A DNA stretch of 64,000 nucleotides from Hevea brasiliensis. Lineage: Eukaryota > Streptophyta > Magnoliopsida > Malpighiales > Euphorbiaceae. Below, piece by piece: positions 1 to 11,930 of the stretch. A model generated the notes under the pieces. The model saw nothing but the letters and a program-made list of their open reading frames with translations, did not search any database and was not told the origin of the DNA. Within the stretch, counting starts at the first letter, position 1. Each line of letters starts with the position of its first letter. The position numbers were made by a program, and so were the translations under genes. Location of the stretch: positions 7,400,298 through 7,464,297 of the forward strand of contig NC_079500.1 of assembly GCF_030052815.1 (NCBI RefSeq). The letters run 5' to 3'.

Positions 1-1440
1 GTACGCTCATGAAATACATCATTATGAGAAATCTGTATGGCACTTCTATTATCGCAATGAAGTATTGTGGCAGAAGAATGAGTGACACCCAAATCAGTTA
101 ATAACCACCGTAACCAAAGTAATTCAGATGTAGCATCGCGAAGAGCACGATATTCAGATTCTGCTAGAACGTGCAACAACGTTTGCTTTTGCTACGCCAA
201 GAGATAAGAGAATTACCCAAGAAGAAACAATAACTTGATTGTAGAGCGGCGATCCGCTGATCACCACCAATCGAGATCGAGTAGCCGGATAATACTAGGG
301 AGGAGGTAGCGGAAAAGTGCAAACCATGAAAAAGAGTGCCTTTGATATAACGAAGGATTATCTGAGAGAAATGAGTTGAGCGGAGCGGACATAAAGGTGA
401 CGGATGAACAAAGATATGAAATATCGTGTCGAGTAAGCGTGAGATAAACAAGACTCCCGCCCGAAGTCCGATATAAAGTAGGATCATCAAGAGGAGTGCC
501 ATCAAGAGGTGTAAGTTTGCAATTGAGCTCCAATGGGGTTGATCTTGTTTGCTATCGATGATGCACCTCGAGAAAGTAAGTCGGATGCATACTTGGCTTG
601 AGATAGATAATAGCCATCAGAATTTTGAGAAACTTCAAGGCCCAAAAATAGAGAGAACCTGTGTCTTTCATTTCAAAATGTTGATTGAGATAATGTTGTA
701 ACTCTAAAATACCAGATGAATCATCTCCTGTTATTATCATATCATCAACATAAAGCAGCAGAAGAACAATACCACTGTCAGTTCGACGAGTGAATAATGC
801 AGAATCATGTGGACTAGAGAGAAAACCAAGTTGAGCAAGAGTGGAACTAAATTTGGCAAACCAGGCCCTGGGAGCTTGTTTTAATCCATATAAGGCTCGC
901 CGAAGTTTGCAAACCTTATGAGGAGAATGATAACCAGGAGGAGGATGCATATAAACCTCTTCTGTTAAATCACCATGAAGAAAAGCATTTTTAACATCCA
1001 TCTGGAAAAGTTTCCATTTACGAACTGCAGCAATAGCTAAGAGACTGCGAATAGATGTTAATCGGGCCACTGGAGCAAAAGTTTCCTCATAGTCGATACC
1101 ATACTCTTGAGTGTACCCTTTGGCTACTAAGCGAGCTTTGTAGCGTTCAATAGTTCCATCAGAACGGGTCTTGATTTTGTAAATCCATTTGCAACCAATA
1201 GGAGTCTTGTTTGGTGGAAGATCAACTATATCCCAAGTATGAGTTTTCTCTAAAGCCCAAGTTCATCACCATAGCTTGCCAAAGAGGGTCAGTACTTGCC
1301 TCACGATAAGAATGAGGCTCATGAAGGGTTGCAATAGTAGAGTAACAATGAAAATCAGAAAGATAATGAGGAGTTTCTCTTACACGGGTAGAACGACGAA
1401 GAGTAGTGCTAGGAGGAGATGCCAGTCTTTGGATCAACAA
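1..1440 (-). pseudogene. copia-1a reverse transcriptase and RNase H region, frame-broken
   Basis: The longest open piece (552-1070) holds typical copia RT signatures: FQMDVKNAFLHGDL, YGLKQAPRAW and the catalytic LYVDDMIITG box. RNase H-like sequence continues in pieces below 540 in shifting frames, including the block preceding the copia RNase H catalytic residues. Upstream, 1070-1440 contains the start of the RT domain in another frame. The enzyme would copy element RNA into DNA in the virus-like particle. No complete frame is visible, so I call it a pseudogene as printed. Several frame breaks coincide with CAG or CTG sites where copia-1b reads differently. Confidence 0.88.
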
Positions 1441-1846
1441 GCTGGTCTTGATTCAACGAGGCAGTGTAGTTGGGCTAATATTGAGCACATCACAATCACT
1501 GGATCGGGACTTGGAAACAACTCTTTGGAGGAGTCGTGAAAAATAGAGAGTCGATTGTGAGTGATGAAATTTGGAAAGAGAAGAGAACATAGTATTTTCC
1601 CAAAAGGTAACATGACGAGAGATCGTAACTTATTAGAAACAGGAACCCAACAACGATACCCTTTTTGTTCAATGCCATAACCAAGAAAAAAACCTAGACG
1701 AGCACGGGGTTCTAATTTGGTATGTTCATGAGGATGTTAAAGAACAAAAGAAACACATCCAAAAGGTTTAAGGATGGAATAGTCGAGGTTGTCCAAACAA
1801 CTTTTCAAAAGGAGATAAATTATGAAGAACCAAGGTAGGAAGGCGA

Positions 1847-2860
1847 TTAATAACATAAACAGCATGAAAAGTCGCTTCTCCCAAAATTTTTCTGGACATG
1901 AGGCTGAAAGAAGAAGAGTAAGTTAAGAATCACGAATATGGCGATGCTTGCGTTCGGATCGCCCATTCTGTTTAGAGGTGTGAGGACAAGAACGTTGAAC
2001 AACGGTGCCTTGTTGACTAAGAAATGAAGCAAAGAAGAATCCCGATATTCCATGGCATTGTCTTGGAGAATTTTAATGTCACAAGAGAATCGAGTTTTAA
2101 TCATTTTTGCAAATGTGATGTAAATTTGTGATAACTCGATCGATGTTTCAAAAATATATCCAAGTAAACCGAGAATAATCATCAATAAATATTACAAAAT
2201 AACGAAAACCATTTATTGAAGAAATAGGAGAAGGACCCCAAATGTCGAATGAATTAAACCAAAAGGAGTGTCCAAGTAGTATTATTATGGGAAAAAGATA
2301 ATGCAGTTGTTTTGCAAGTGACAATTTAAACAATTAAATGACTCAAACTTAGTAGATCCTAATAATCCACGAAATTAAAGGTTGAATTTTACTTGGTAGA
2401 AGCATGACCAAGACGAAGATGCCATTGGTGAATGGAGGAATTAGGGATTGTAGCTGAGACACAAATCTCGAGGAAGATGTAAAGATGTAAGCTCAAATAA
2501 TCGACCCACTCTGCGACCCTCCCCAAGAATCTGTCCGTTTGTGGATCCTGTGCACTGGACACCATGGTGAGAAAAATAACATTTAGTCCTTTTTCACACA
2601 ACCGACCAACGAAATAAGATTGAGTGCCAAATTAGGGATATAATAGGTGTCGGGAGATGAAGATTTGAGGTAGACACATGACCGATGTGTGATGTTCATT
2701 TTAGTACCATTTGCGGTATGGATTGGTGGTAAGGAAGATACGAGTTTTAGAAGACAAGAATTTAAGATTAGTGGTCATATGATTACAACATGCGAGTCAA
2801 AAGCCAATAAGAATTACCGGAGTGGCGACATGGCGGCAGGAGAATTAGAAGAGATAACTG
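1847..2860 (-). pseudogene. copia-1a protease end, pre-integrase and integrase region
   Basis: The piece at 2389-2601 carries the GAG-pre-integrase pattern HQWHLRLGHAS, part of the integrase zinc-binding region. Pieces at 2148-2333 and 1847-2185 hold the integrase core, with FDIWGPSP and FVIFIDDYSRFTWIYF around the first catalytic aspartate. The region around 2760-2850 corresponds to the protease active-site area, seen more clearly in copia-1b. The frames are broken and no continuous protein can be read. Integrase would insert the cDNA into the host chromosome. Confidence 0.82.
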
Positions 2861-2879
2861 TTTGAATAGTGCCTCAAGA

Positions 2880-3757
2880 TCACTCATGGTGATGGCGGTA
2901 GAGCCCTCGATGGCAGCAATGTGACAGAGGAAGATCCGGGCTTTGAGACATTCTTGAATTTAGAATGCCCTCCTTTTGATCTTGGAGGCGTGTGGGACAA
3001 TGTTCAAGAATATGACCGTAACCATGACAATATCTGAATGTTAAGGTAGGACAATCAGCAAAAGCATGACCAATTTGAGTACAATACATCCAGAGTTGAT
3101 TGCCAGATTACTGATGTGAGGATCGAGTAGTTGCAAGAGCGACTTCAAATTGAGGAGTTTTATCCAAACCGAGACGAGTCTCTTCAAAAATAATCTCTTG
3201 AATAGCGGTTTCCAATGATGGGAGTGGATTTCGATGTAGCAGGACGCTCGAGCGGCCTCATATTACGATCGAAGAGCCATTAGAACTTGAATGAGATGAA
3301 GATGATCTTCACCGATTTTGGCACGAGATATTTGATTCCAAATAGGTTGGACTGGGCAAGAAAATCATTCCGCAGTTGACTCGCTTCTTGTTTGATTATG
3401 AAGAGTAGTCCACAATCGATAATAGTGGGCAAGTCCGGTGGTCCGATATCGATTAGCCAAAAATCCGATTTCTTTTGCGAGTCATAATTAGCAAACCGGA
3501 TGTGGATGGACGACAGAGGTATTGCGAAACGGTGATGATCGATGATTTTTACTATTCCAATCCTCAAGACGGTCAGCAAATTTTACATCACATTCATCGT
3601 TCTCTCTTGTCGGCGTAGTGATATCTCCAGTAACAATACGCCAAAGCTTGCGACCTATCAAAAAACTTTTCATTCCTTGAACCCAAAGATTATAGTTGGA
3701 ACCAGTCAGAACTGTTGCAATAGGTTTTGAAATATCAGATTTCTCCATTGATAACAA
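2880..3757 (-). pseudogene. copia-1a gag with CCHC zinc knuckle
   Basis: The start at 3757 lies about 100 bp inside the primer binding site. The N-terminal piece (3488-3757) has the copia gag pattern VLTGSNYNLWVQGMKSFLIG. Further gag pieces follow in other frames to about 3280. Near 2990-3050 a CCHC knuckle (C-x2-C-x4-H-x4-C: CHGYGHILEHC preceded by a Cys) is readable, followed by the basic stretch expected of a nucleocapsid. Gag would form the particle and bind element RNA. Frames are interrupted at several points. Confidence 0.8.
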
Positions 3758-3860
3758 GATGAGGAGAAAAAAAAATGGTATAATAATAGGTATGAAAGAA
3801 TGAACCAGAACAGGTTGTAGAGAGAGCAGAGAGACCCCAAAAAACTAGAAATAAAAGTTT

Positions 3861-4101
3861 TATGGCTCTGATACCATGTTAGAAGAAAGAATACAAGTAA
3901 TGAAGAAAAGGATTGTGTATTTGTCTGTGTCTCATTTACAGAGATATTACATCTATTTATACATGAGAATATGAACTAATTTGGACAAGAATAATAATTG
4001 CTATAATTATGCTACACAAATCTCCTATAATCATGCTGATTGCTGTAATTATGTTACACAAATCTCCTATAATCATGCTGATTGCTGTAATTATGCTAAC
4101 A
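3861..4101 (-). repeat. copia-1a 5' LTR (3877-4101) and primer binding site (3861-3876)
   Basis: The 225-bp LTR runs TGTTAG to CTAACA on the minus strand, with perfect inverted ends. Next to it is TGGTATCAGAGCCATA, complementary to the 3' end of initiator methionine tRNA, the usual copia primer. The LTR contains about 2.4 copies of a ~42-bp direct repeat (ATTATGCTACACAAATCTCC type, 3996-4101). It differs from the LTR at 40326-40550 at one base by eye. Confidence 0.93.
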
Positions 4102-5109
4102 CCCACTTCCTAAATGGTTTCCAGAAACCACAAATCTCATAAGCCTATGTAACTTCTCAAGAGAAGGCACCCTTCCGATAAAATTATTTCTGCTTAACTG
4201 AAGCACTTCTAGCCTTGAGGCGTTTGAAATTGACGTTGGAATAGATCCTGTAAATTGGTTATCTGAAATAGAGAAGACTTGGAGATTTGGAAGAGAGATG
4301 CCTAAGCTCAAGGGAAGTCTACCTTCTAGGTTGTTGTCTGCCAAGCCTAATTGCTCAATCAAAGAGAGGTTGAAGAATGAAGGAGGGATAGTGCCAAAAA
4401 ACTGATTTCCGTTCAAGGCCAAAATCCTTAGATTCATCAATTGACCTAAAGTATCAGGGACAACCCCATGCAAATTATTTCTCCTTACATATAGTTTCTG
4501 AAGAGAAGAAAGATTGCCCAAAGATGGTGGGAGAGTCCCTATTAACTTATTGGCCCCAAAAAAGATTTCTTTCAGCTTCTTTAAGGAACCTAGCCCCGCA
4601 GGAATTCTCCCTCCCACATTGTTATTATACAAATGAAAGAAAACGAGGTTAGAACAATTAGATATGCTAGCAGGAATTTGACCACCAAATGAATTATTGT
4701 AAAGAGACAGTATTTGCAGTCTGCGCAAGTGGCCAATCTCAGTAGGAATCTCACGGCTGAAGCTATTATTTTCAAGGCGCAACTCCCTTAAAAAGCTCAA
4801 ATTGCCAACATGTGGTGATATGGAACCAGAAAGTTTGAGGGAGCTCAGATCTAACATTATGACCCTCTGGTGCCTACGCCCACATGTGACGTGGTGCCAG
4901 CTGCAGAAGTGAAGGGTGCTATTCCATGAGTTCATGACCCCAAAAGGGTCATCAGTTATTTTGGCCTTGAGTTCCAACAAAGCAAGTCGATCTGTGTCGT
5001 TGTTCCTATGGATGGCAAGGGCCAGAAAGCTGAAGCACAAGAAATAAGTGATAGAAAGGAGGCATAAGGATGGGAAAGATACAGACAAACTCCTGAAAGA
5101 AAGCCCCAT
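4102..5109 (-). pseudogene. LRR receptor-like kinase gene A, 5' fragment cut by copia-1a
   Basis: The translation begins MGLSFRSLSVSF with a hydrophobic signal peptide to about residue 32. A plant LRR N-terminal cap follows (TDRLALLELKAKI and the W/C pairs), then about ten LRRs of the form LxxLxLxxNxLxGxIPxxLG. The gene stops at HLGSG where the copia-1a LTR begins; the rest of the LRR domain, membrane segment and kinase must lie left of the window. The residue pattern ITDDPFGVMNSW matches gene C and not gene B, and the upstream insertions are also shared with C, so A and C are block duplicates. What remains would encode at most a secreted LRR fragment. Subfamily XII LRR-RLKs are cell-surface immune receptors. 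Confidence 0.92.
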
Positions 5110-5220
5110 ATATGCTGTTTGAGACTTTCCGAGGGTAAAGATTTTTCTTTTTTATTTTTTTCTTGGATAAGCAGTAAATAATGGTTGCGAATGGTAGTTC
5201 AATTCGTCAAGTACAAAGCA

Positions 5221-5231
5221 TATTTATAGAG
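5221..5231 (-). promoter_or_regulatory. Probable TATA box of gene A
   Basis: On the minus strand this reads CTCTATAAATA, about 115 bp upstream of the start codon at 5109. The same motif at the same place lies upstream of genes B (19372-19384) and C (31865-31875). Confidence 0.55.
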
Positions 5232-5246
5232 ATGGATATGCAATAC

Positions 5247-5733
5247 TTTTTTTTTTCCCCTTTTGATAAGCAACAATTTTAATAAATAAAGAGAAAGAGA
5301 ACAACAGGAAGGAGAGGGAACAGACGCCAAGACAAAAGCAAGAAACAAAAACAAAGGCCAAAGCCGATACCCAGCCAAAAGCAACCAAGGAAAACGCCTA
5401 AAAATAAAGAACAGCCGGCCAGCAAAACAAGACAAAACAAACCAAAACTACAAACCAAAACAGTGTAATAAAATAAAGCTAGCAGAAATGCAGAACAGAT
5501 AATGGTTGACATAAACCAAGTCTTTCAAAGTCCTCTGATGATCGCCACAGAACACACACGACGCACAAATATTCACCAAGAGAAGCGGCTGTAAAGTAGA
5601 GATGACTAGCCAAGCCACACAAAACCAAACGAGAAGCTGCTGGGCGTCTTCAAGCCAGGCAAATTGGTAAAAGGACAATGGCAACTAAAAGGAGGAAGAG
5701 CACAAAGGCAGGAAAACTCTTCCATTGGTAGTA
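5247..5733 (-). mobile_element. Short non-LTR retroelement, 487 bp, with target duplication
   Basis: The insert is flanked by GGATATGCAATAC (5234-5246) and GGATATGCGATAC (5734-5746), a 13-bp duplication with one mismatch. On the minus strand it ends in GCTTATCAAAAGGGG plus poly(A), seen as T-rich sequence at 5247-5256. Gene B lacks the insert at the matching place, while gene C carries it (31891-32365), so it predates the A/C duplication. It has no convincing ORF. It is either a SINE or a 5'-truncated LINE. Confidence 0.75.
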
Positions 5734-5882
5734 GGATATGCGATACATTAATGAAATAAACTATTGCAATTTTTCCATACAAATTAAGAAAGATTAATTA
5801 TGACATTTGAGTCTTTGGAAGATTAGATACTATGCTACGAAATTACAGATAGATTTGGAACATCATAAATGAAAAACTTTTT

Positions 5883-6193
5883 GTTTTGGTTCTTGGTTCT
5901 GGTTGCATCCTGGAATTTCTTGGCATATGGGGGCCTTTCCTTTTGTTGTGACGAGGCTGTAGTTCTCTGTACTTCTCTGTTTTTGTAATCCTGTTGAATT
6001 CTCTTGGTTTGACATGTTGATTTCAATTGTTGTGAATTGTCCTGTGTTCTGTTTTTCCAGGATTTTACACTTTAGGATGCATTTGTCCCAGATCGGGTGT
6101 ATAGAAAGTCTCTTAGTTGGATGGTGCATGCTAAGTTTTGCATATATATTATTAATAAAATCTTTTTTACTTATCAAAAATAAATAAATAAAT
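5883..6193 (+). mobile_element. Short non-LTR retroelement, 311 bp, with perfect 16-bp target duplication
   Basis: The flanks are AAATGAAAAACTTTTT at 5867-5882 and again at 6194-6209, a perfect 16-bp duplication. The 3' end reads TTAATAAAATCTTTTTTACTTATCAAAAA followed by (AAAT)n, i.e. CTTATCAAAA before an A-rich tail, as in the element at 5247-5733 on the other strand. A second copy of the same insertion lies at 32515-32803 upstream of gene C. A 5'-truncated LINE or a SINE; no protein is encoded. Confidence 0.78.
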
Positions 6194-6209
6194 AAATGAA
6201 AAACTTTTT

Positions 6210-6822
6210 ATCAGTATTGGAGAACTCACCAGATGATTCTCCTCAGTTGCTAATTTCGTTTGTTCTAAGGCTGTTTGTTTCCCTTGGTTTTATTTGGCCA
6301 TGACCTCTGTTTGTTTCTTCTTATGTTCTACTGGCGCTTTGCATTCTTCTGTTAGGCTTTTAACTCCATGTTTTTTTATGGCTTGTGAAATAAGATGGAG
6401 AATTTCATCCAATATTGATCAAGACTTCCACGATTGACTGACCTTAAACAGCCAAATTGTTTAATTATTAATTAAGTTTGCTAACTCAAAATTGACAAAA
6501 TTTGGTTAATTAACCCCAATTTTCCCAAATATAATTTAATATGCTTGGTTTTAAGGATTTTAAAATCAGCCAAATTGTTTTTTAAAAGATTGGCATACAT
6601 TTTTAATTTTATCATTTTATTTATCATACACGAAATATTGATGTTGATTTTAAATTTAACCATTAAACTAGTCATTTTATCCATGCATTGTATGGAATAT
6701 TTATTATGTTATTTTATTAACATAGTTTACTATATTTTTTATTATATTATAAAATTTAAAAATAATAAATTTTAGCAAATCATAATTTTGTTTAAATTTA
6801 ATAAATAAATAAGTTGATTAAT
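6210..6822. other. AT-rich spacer
   Basis: No gene is visible. It contains the spacer motif CTAACTCAAAATTGACAAAATTTGG (in part) that recurs downstream of genes B and D and upstream of D. The matching spacer after gene C is 32820-33139, so this is duplicated block DNA. Confidence 0.7.
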
Positions 6823-9800
6823 TGTAACGCCCCTCACCAGTCTACAGTGTAGCCGGGCGATGAGTGCTACATTCGGTGCCGGAACACCCTATCTTGTCTT
6901 GTCATGTCTATTGTAAATTTTAATGTCATTTAAATCAGGTAATTTATGTGTAGAAATTTTTTTTTTATATCTTATTTCTGTGGAGACCCGGACAGATCCT
7001 CCTCTATTTTATTAGCATCTGGCGGGTTTCACTATCACCTGTTAATATATTCATAATCATCTCACATATTTCCATATCATATTCTCTTTTATCATATCAT
7101 TCACAACTATTTATGAGATCTCAAAATGAAGTATCATCTATTGCATTCATATGAAAATTCATAGATAATAAATTACAAGTTTTCATTTCAATCTCAAGTT
7201 TAATTTCAAGTCCAAAATGAAATACATCATAAACTGGTAATTACATCATGACTAAACATAATGAACCAAAATACTAGTCTATACATGGGCTCTACCAAAA
7301 TACAAAAGATCGGTGAGGTGACTCTAGACAATGACAGATCTGGTCAGAGCTCTGTCAGTGCAGTACTGGTGCTGCTACCGCAGCTGCTGGGACTGATATC
7401 CAGTACCCACACGATAGAAAACCAACGAGCTAAGCATAACGCTTAGTGGTGCATAATTTATAATAACAATAATTTAACAATTGAAATAATATCTGCAAAT
7501 CATAATTTCTAGGTCTTTTACACTTTTATTGCTCTTTGGAAGCAATTAACATTATCGGGATCTTTTATGATTACTTATTGTATTTTAAGTCTTAATTAAT
7601 TTTTTTATCAATGCCCAAGAAACCTATAACAAATTATAAAAGCTGGATGCACGGTTGTATACTGGTTAGACAGTCATATGTCTATTCAGTATACGTATGT
7701 TCGGCACGAGACCAGCTGTCGAGCACGAGACCCGCTGTCAGGCTTGTAAAGCCAGAAATAAAATAGGTACAATGGCCAGTAAGTAGGCATATAGTTTGTA
7801 GAACAATCATATCAGACATATATTGTCAGTTCATGATTTTCTCGATAGGCAGTACTGCTATCTGTAGTCCTTAATTGGTATACCAATTTATCCAAACTAA
7901 ATAAATAAGTCTAGGTATACTGTGGGCAATTAAATATTTTTAATTATTTTAGCACTATTCACTGTTACTATTTTCTGATACTGTTCATTGGTACCATTAA
8001 TTTCATATTAATAGGACATTAGTCCCAATTTACATATTCATATCATTTTTAATATTTAATTATCCTTATGAGTATTTTAATTAATATAGCATTTTTCTCA
8101 TAAATCTTTCTTTAGGTTCATTTTGATGTGTTATCTTTATCTAGGAATTTGACTAGGTTAGGATGTCTATTTGGTCACACTTCCCTCATAACAAATACTC
8201 CTCTATGTTTAAACTTAAATTTCAGTTTTTGAATCACTGAATTTGGGGTTAGAGAACTCAAGTTATGGTCAAAATACCATAACTGGTCCCTTTGCCTCTA
8301 AGCTGTCTAGAATTTATAATTTTTGGTCAATAAACTTTGACCAGTCATTTGATCATTTTATTGTCATTTTTAGACTTAGGTTCCTTCACAAGATATGTTC
8401 CTCTATGTCTTAGAGACTCCCAGGTACAATTTCATAATTTTTCAAGCTTGGTATAGTGAGTTATAATCAGTGTATTAACCTGGACTCTCAGTCCTATAAG
8501 GGCAATAACCAACTTCAGGACAGTATGTTTGACCCTCTTTTTAGGGTCTTTACACTTAGAATTTGGTAAAGGTGTCTAAATAAATATTGTAGCCCTAAGT
8601 ATTATGTTTCCATTGATGTAATTTTAGGTCATTTGGACTAGTATAGAGAGAGTTGTGACCAAATGAACACGTACTGTTCATTTGGTCATTTTCTGGGTTG
8701 GCAGTTTTAGTGACTCAATTTGTGCTAACTATTTGATTTAGTTAAAAGCAAAACTGGGTTAAGTGGTCTTCATGAAAAGTGTAGCCCTATGTCTAAGCTT
8801 TCCATTGATGAAATTTTAGGTCATTTGGATCTGTATAGAGAGAGTTATGACCAAATGAACACATACTGTTCATTTGGTCATTTTCTGGGCTAGCAGTTTT
8901 AGTGACTCAACTTGTGCTAACAATTTGATTTGGTTAAAAGCAAAACTGGGTCAAGTGGTCTTCATAAAAAGTGTAGCCCTATATCTAAGCTTTCCATTGA
9001 TGAAATTTTAGGTCATTTGGACCAGTATAAAGAGAGTTATGACCAAATGAACATATACTGTTCATTTGGTCATTTTCTGGGTTTTAGTGTTTGGTCATCC
9101 GGATTTGGGCAGAGAATTGGTCATGATTTTGACAGAATTTGAGTAGGGTTTCTTCTTAAAAAATGAAGGTTTGGATGTCCCAAAACACCTCCAATTGGCC
9201 TCATACCAATTAGAGTCACACATTATCAGCTAGGGTTCAACAAATATACTGGACTCATTGAGTCCCAATCTGTAGAAAATTTAACACTCCCAAAATTCAA
9301 TATCCTCCTTCTCCAAACTCCAAATAAGCATACATGTCACTTTTATTAGCATCAATCTTAACACAATTAGGTCAAATTAAAAAATGTCACAAAATCCTCA
9401 ATTTCAAGTGCACAACCCTAATTTCAAACATCAAATTCATATATATAACCAGGAAATCAATTCCCACATATAATACCTTGTTAATTAACTTCCCTAACTA
9501 AACTAAAACCAATAAAATCCATCATTTTCATGGTTCCTCTAGGGCTGCTGAATTCAAGGGTTTCTTTCCCAAATTTTTCTTTTTAATTTCATGTAAATCT
9601 TCACTTGGTTTAGCATGATTTTCATGCTTAAAGGAGAGATTAAGAGTTTTGAGCACTAGCCTTTTTTTGTAACTTATTAAACTTCACTTTCCTTGCTTCT
9701 TTTTGGTATCTATAGCTTTCTTAGGGTATGGGGAATATTTTTTGTGAAGCAGGCTATGGGTTTTGGGTGGATTAAGCTTGAGAAATCAAGCTTGTAAGCT

Positions 9801-10345
9801 TGACAAAAATGGTGAAAAGGTGGGGGGAAAGTGTGCGCCGGCCATGGGAGAGAAAGAGAGAGAGAAGAGGGGGAGAAGAAGCTTGTGGTCGGTGGCTTTT
9901 GTCTCTATTGTCTTATATATTTATTTATTTTTGTGTACTTTAATTCTTTTAATTGCCATAAGCTTTTCTTTTCTCTTCTTTTCTTTTCTTTTCTTTCTCA
10001 TTCTTTTCCTAATTTATTTCATAAATTTTAATTTATGTTAATTATTTTATTCTCTAAATTTTTTATTTGACATTTGGGTCAAAATTCACCTCTGGGGGTG
10101 AAATGACCAAAATGACCAAAATAATGCATATCGGGTTAATGTTATTATTTTTGTACCAATTTATAAATCTTTTAAACTTTGATTTATTTTTCTCTAAATT
10201 TTTCTATATTTTCTTAACATTTATTTCTTCAATTTATGCCTCCTCACTATAGTTTAGGTGTAGTTCCAGACATTTTGACTGTCCGAACAGACATTAGTTA
10301 TCGGAACAGTAAAATATATGGACTACCTACGGTGAGGGCGTTACA
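6823..10345 (-). mobile_element. Long solo LTR-like element 1 (3523 bp)
   Basis: The element starts TGTAACGCCCCTCACC and ends GGTGAGGGCGTTACA, with TG/CA termini and extended inverted ends. It is flanked by a perfect 5-bp duplication TTAAT (6818-6822 and 10346-10350). The matching place in block 2 (about 33128-33140) is empty, which confirms a discrete insertion. It has no internal coding region, primer site or second LTR, so a solo LTR is the simplest reading. The termini resemble those of plant Ty3/gypsy LTRs; that assignment is inference. It matches the element at 44319-48408 in reverse orientation. A TATATAA-like box and a leader-like pyrimidine-rich region are near 9800-9930 on the minus strand. 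Confidence 0.8.
8575..9080 (-). repeat. 192-bp tandem repeats with palindrome, three units
   Basis: Three copies of a unit ending in TTTTCTGG at about 8689, 8881 and 9073, spaced exactly 192 bp. Each unit contains the inverted repeat GACCAAATGAACA - 5 nt - TGTTCATTTGGTC. The first unit is the most diverged. The related element 2 has four or five units. Confidence 0.88.
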
Positions 10346-10356
10346 TTAATAGTTTA

Positions 10357-10361
<5 letters not shown>

Positions 10362-10430
<69 letters not shown>
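10362..10430. repeat. (ATT)n microsatellite
   Basis: About 23 ATT/TTA units directly beside the right target duplication of solo LTR 1. The empty site in block 2 has only about six units. Confidence 0.95.
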
Positions 10431-11930
10431 GGCATATGCCAATAAAATTCTTATATTTTAAATATAAGAAATGTTTTTAAAAATATAAATATATATAAAT
10501 TTTATAAATATTTTTCAGTGAATAATTATATGTATAATTTTTTATAAAATAATTCAATCTTTTTTTAATGTAAGTAAAAATTAAATTGAAAAATAATTGA
10601 TTTACGGATATACATTATAATGAGTATAGTTTTATAATTAATGTTTGAATTTATAAACTTAAGAAGATTTTAAAATTTTTTAAAAAGTGTACTCAAAAGA
10701 ATTTTATATTTTAATAGTTAAGATAAGATTTTAATAGTTGAAATTTAAATTGTTTAAACAAAAATTAATATTTAATATAATAAGTTAATTTTATTTACAA
10801 ATTTAAAATAAAAATACTATAATTTAATTAAGTATAAATTTTATTTATAAAATTTGATATTTAAAATACTATAATTTTAGGAATTATCACATTAATTTAT
10901 TTTTTATTTTTTAATTAAGTATTGATCTGATATGATACATATGAAAAAAAAAAAAGAAAAATTACATATAAAAAATTAAATTACAAGTATGTACTACAAG
11001 TACAAATAACAACTAGAAACTACACATGTAAAAGTAAAGATTCAAACTTAAAATCTCTCACACTCTACACTTTAAAGAGAAAAAAATAAAATTAATAATA
11101 ATCATATTTTCAATAATAAGAGAATGCCTATTTCCACAACTCAATATGCTATACTAAGGTTACAACCAAAGCAAGAAAGATACTAAAATACCCTTAAATG
11201 TTAATTATTTATAAATAAAATTAAAAACTAGAAAACTCATTTAAAATTGCTACCATATTTATATCCTATATTTCTTCACATATTTACCAGTCAACTTTAA
11301 AAGGAAGCAAAATTTTGAAAATATTTTAATTAAATTTCAAATAAATTATACTTTTTTATTTAAATTACCATTATCAACTATTATTAAATAACATACTAAA
11401 ATATAAAATAGTTTTTCTCATCAAGAAAACGGGTTACTAATACAGTCTATGTTCATTAATATTCACTTATTATTTTATATATAATTATCTTTTAATATTA
11501 GTAAATATCTAATTGCTCATGAGCAAACAATTTTTTTAAAATAATCTTTTTAAAAATATTAAGAAAAAACATTAAATCAATGAATATATATATATATATA
11601 TATATATATTTCATAATGATAAATAAAAAAATTACTTTTAAAAGATTACAAATTAAGTGCAATTTTTTTTAGCATAATTGGCTTGAATTTTCAGTTTTTT
11701 TTTTTAAAAAAACATAAATAAAGGAAATTTTTTTTTATGTTATTCTTTTGTCTAAAGATTTTAAAAAAATTAATATTGACTGGTAATATGAGAAATTATT
11801 TTAAATTGGATACAAATATTTTTTTATTTATAAAGAATTTATTTGAGTGTTTTATTCTTTTATAAATTATTTGTTAAATTAGTTGTGACTCTAATAAATT
11901 AGATTGTGAAAATAGATACTCTCAATAATA
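10431..11930. other. AT-rich spacer without genes
   Basis: Very AT-rich sequence with a short (TA)n run near 11584-11609. Its left part matches 33150-33800 in block 2. I see no coding potential. Confidence 0.75.

Larger units (their letters stand above)
1..4101 (-). mobile_element. Ty1/copia retrotransposon copia-1a, cut by window edge
   Basis: An LTR retrotransposon on the minus strand. Its 5' LTR is at 3877-4101, followed leftwards by a primer binding site, gag, protease, integrase, reverse transcriptase and RNase H. This is the copia domain order, with integrase before RT. The 3' end and 3' LTR lie beyond position 1. It is nearly the same element as copia-1b at 36012-40550: position 1 matches about 36429. 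It interrupts the LRR exon of receptor gene A, whose sequence resumes at 4102. The reading frames are broken many times although the LTR differs from the copia-1b LTR at only one base by eye, so the breaks may partly be sequence errors (see findings). Confidence 0.93.

Noticed and set aside
5199..5684. Hydrophobic ORFs (about 78 aa each) upstream of gene A, and the 204-aa ORF at 31702-32316
   Set aside because: They lie within a non-LTR insertion with target duplications and poly(A) tail. The hydrophobic look comes from CT-rich composition, and the frame is not conserved between the two copies.
6823..10345. Solo LTR-like element as a DNA transposon with inverted repeats
   Set aside because: TG/CA termini, a 5-bp target duplication, a TATA box and the lack of any transposase fit an LTR better. 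A DNA element is not fully excluded.
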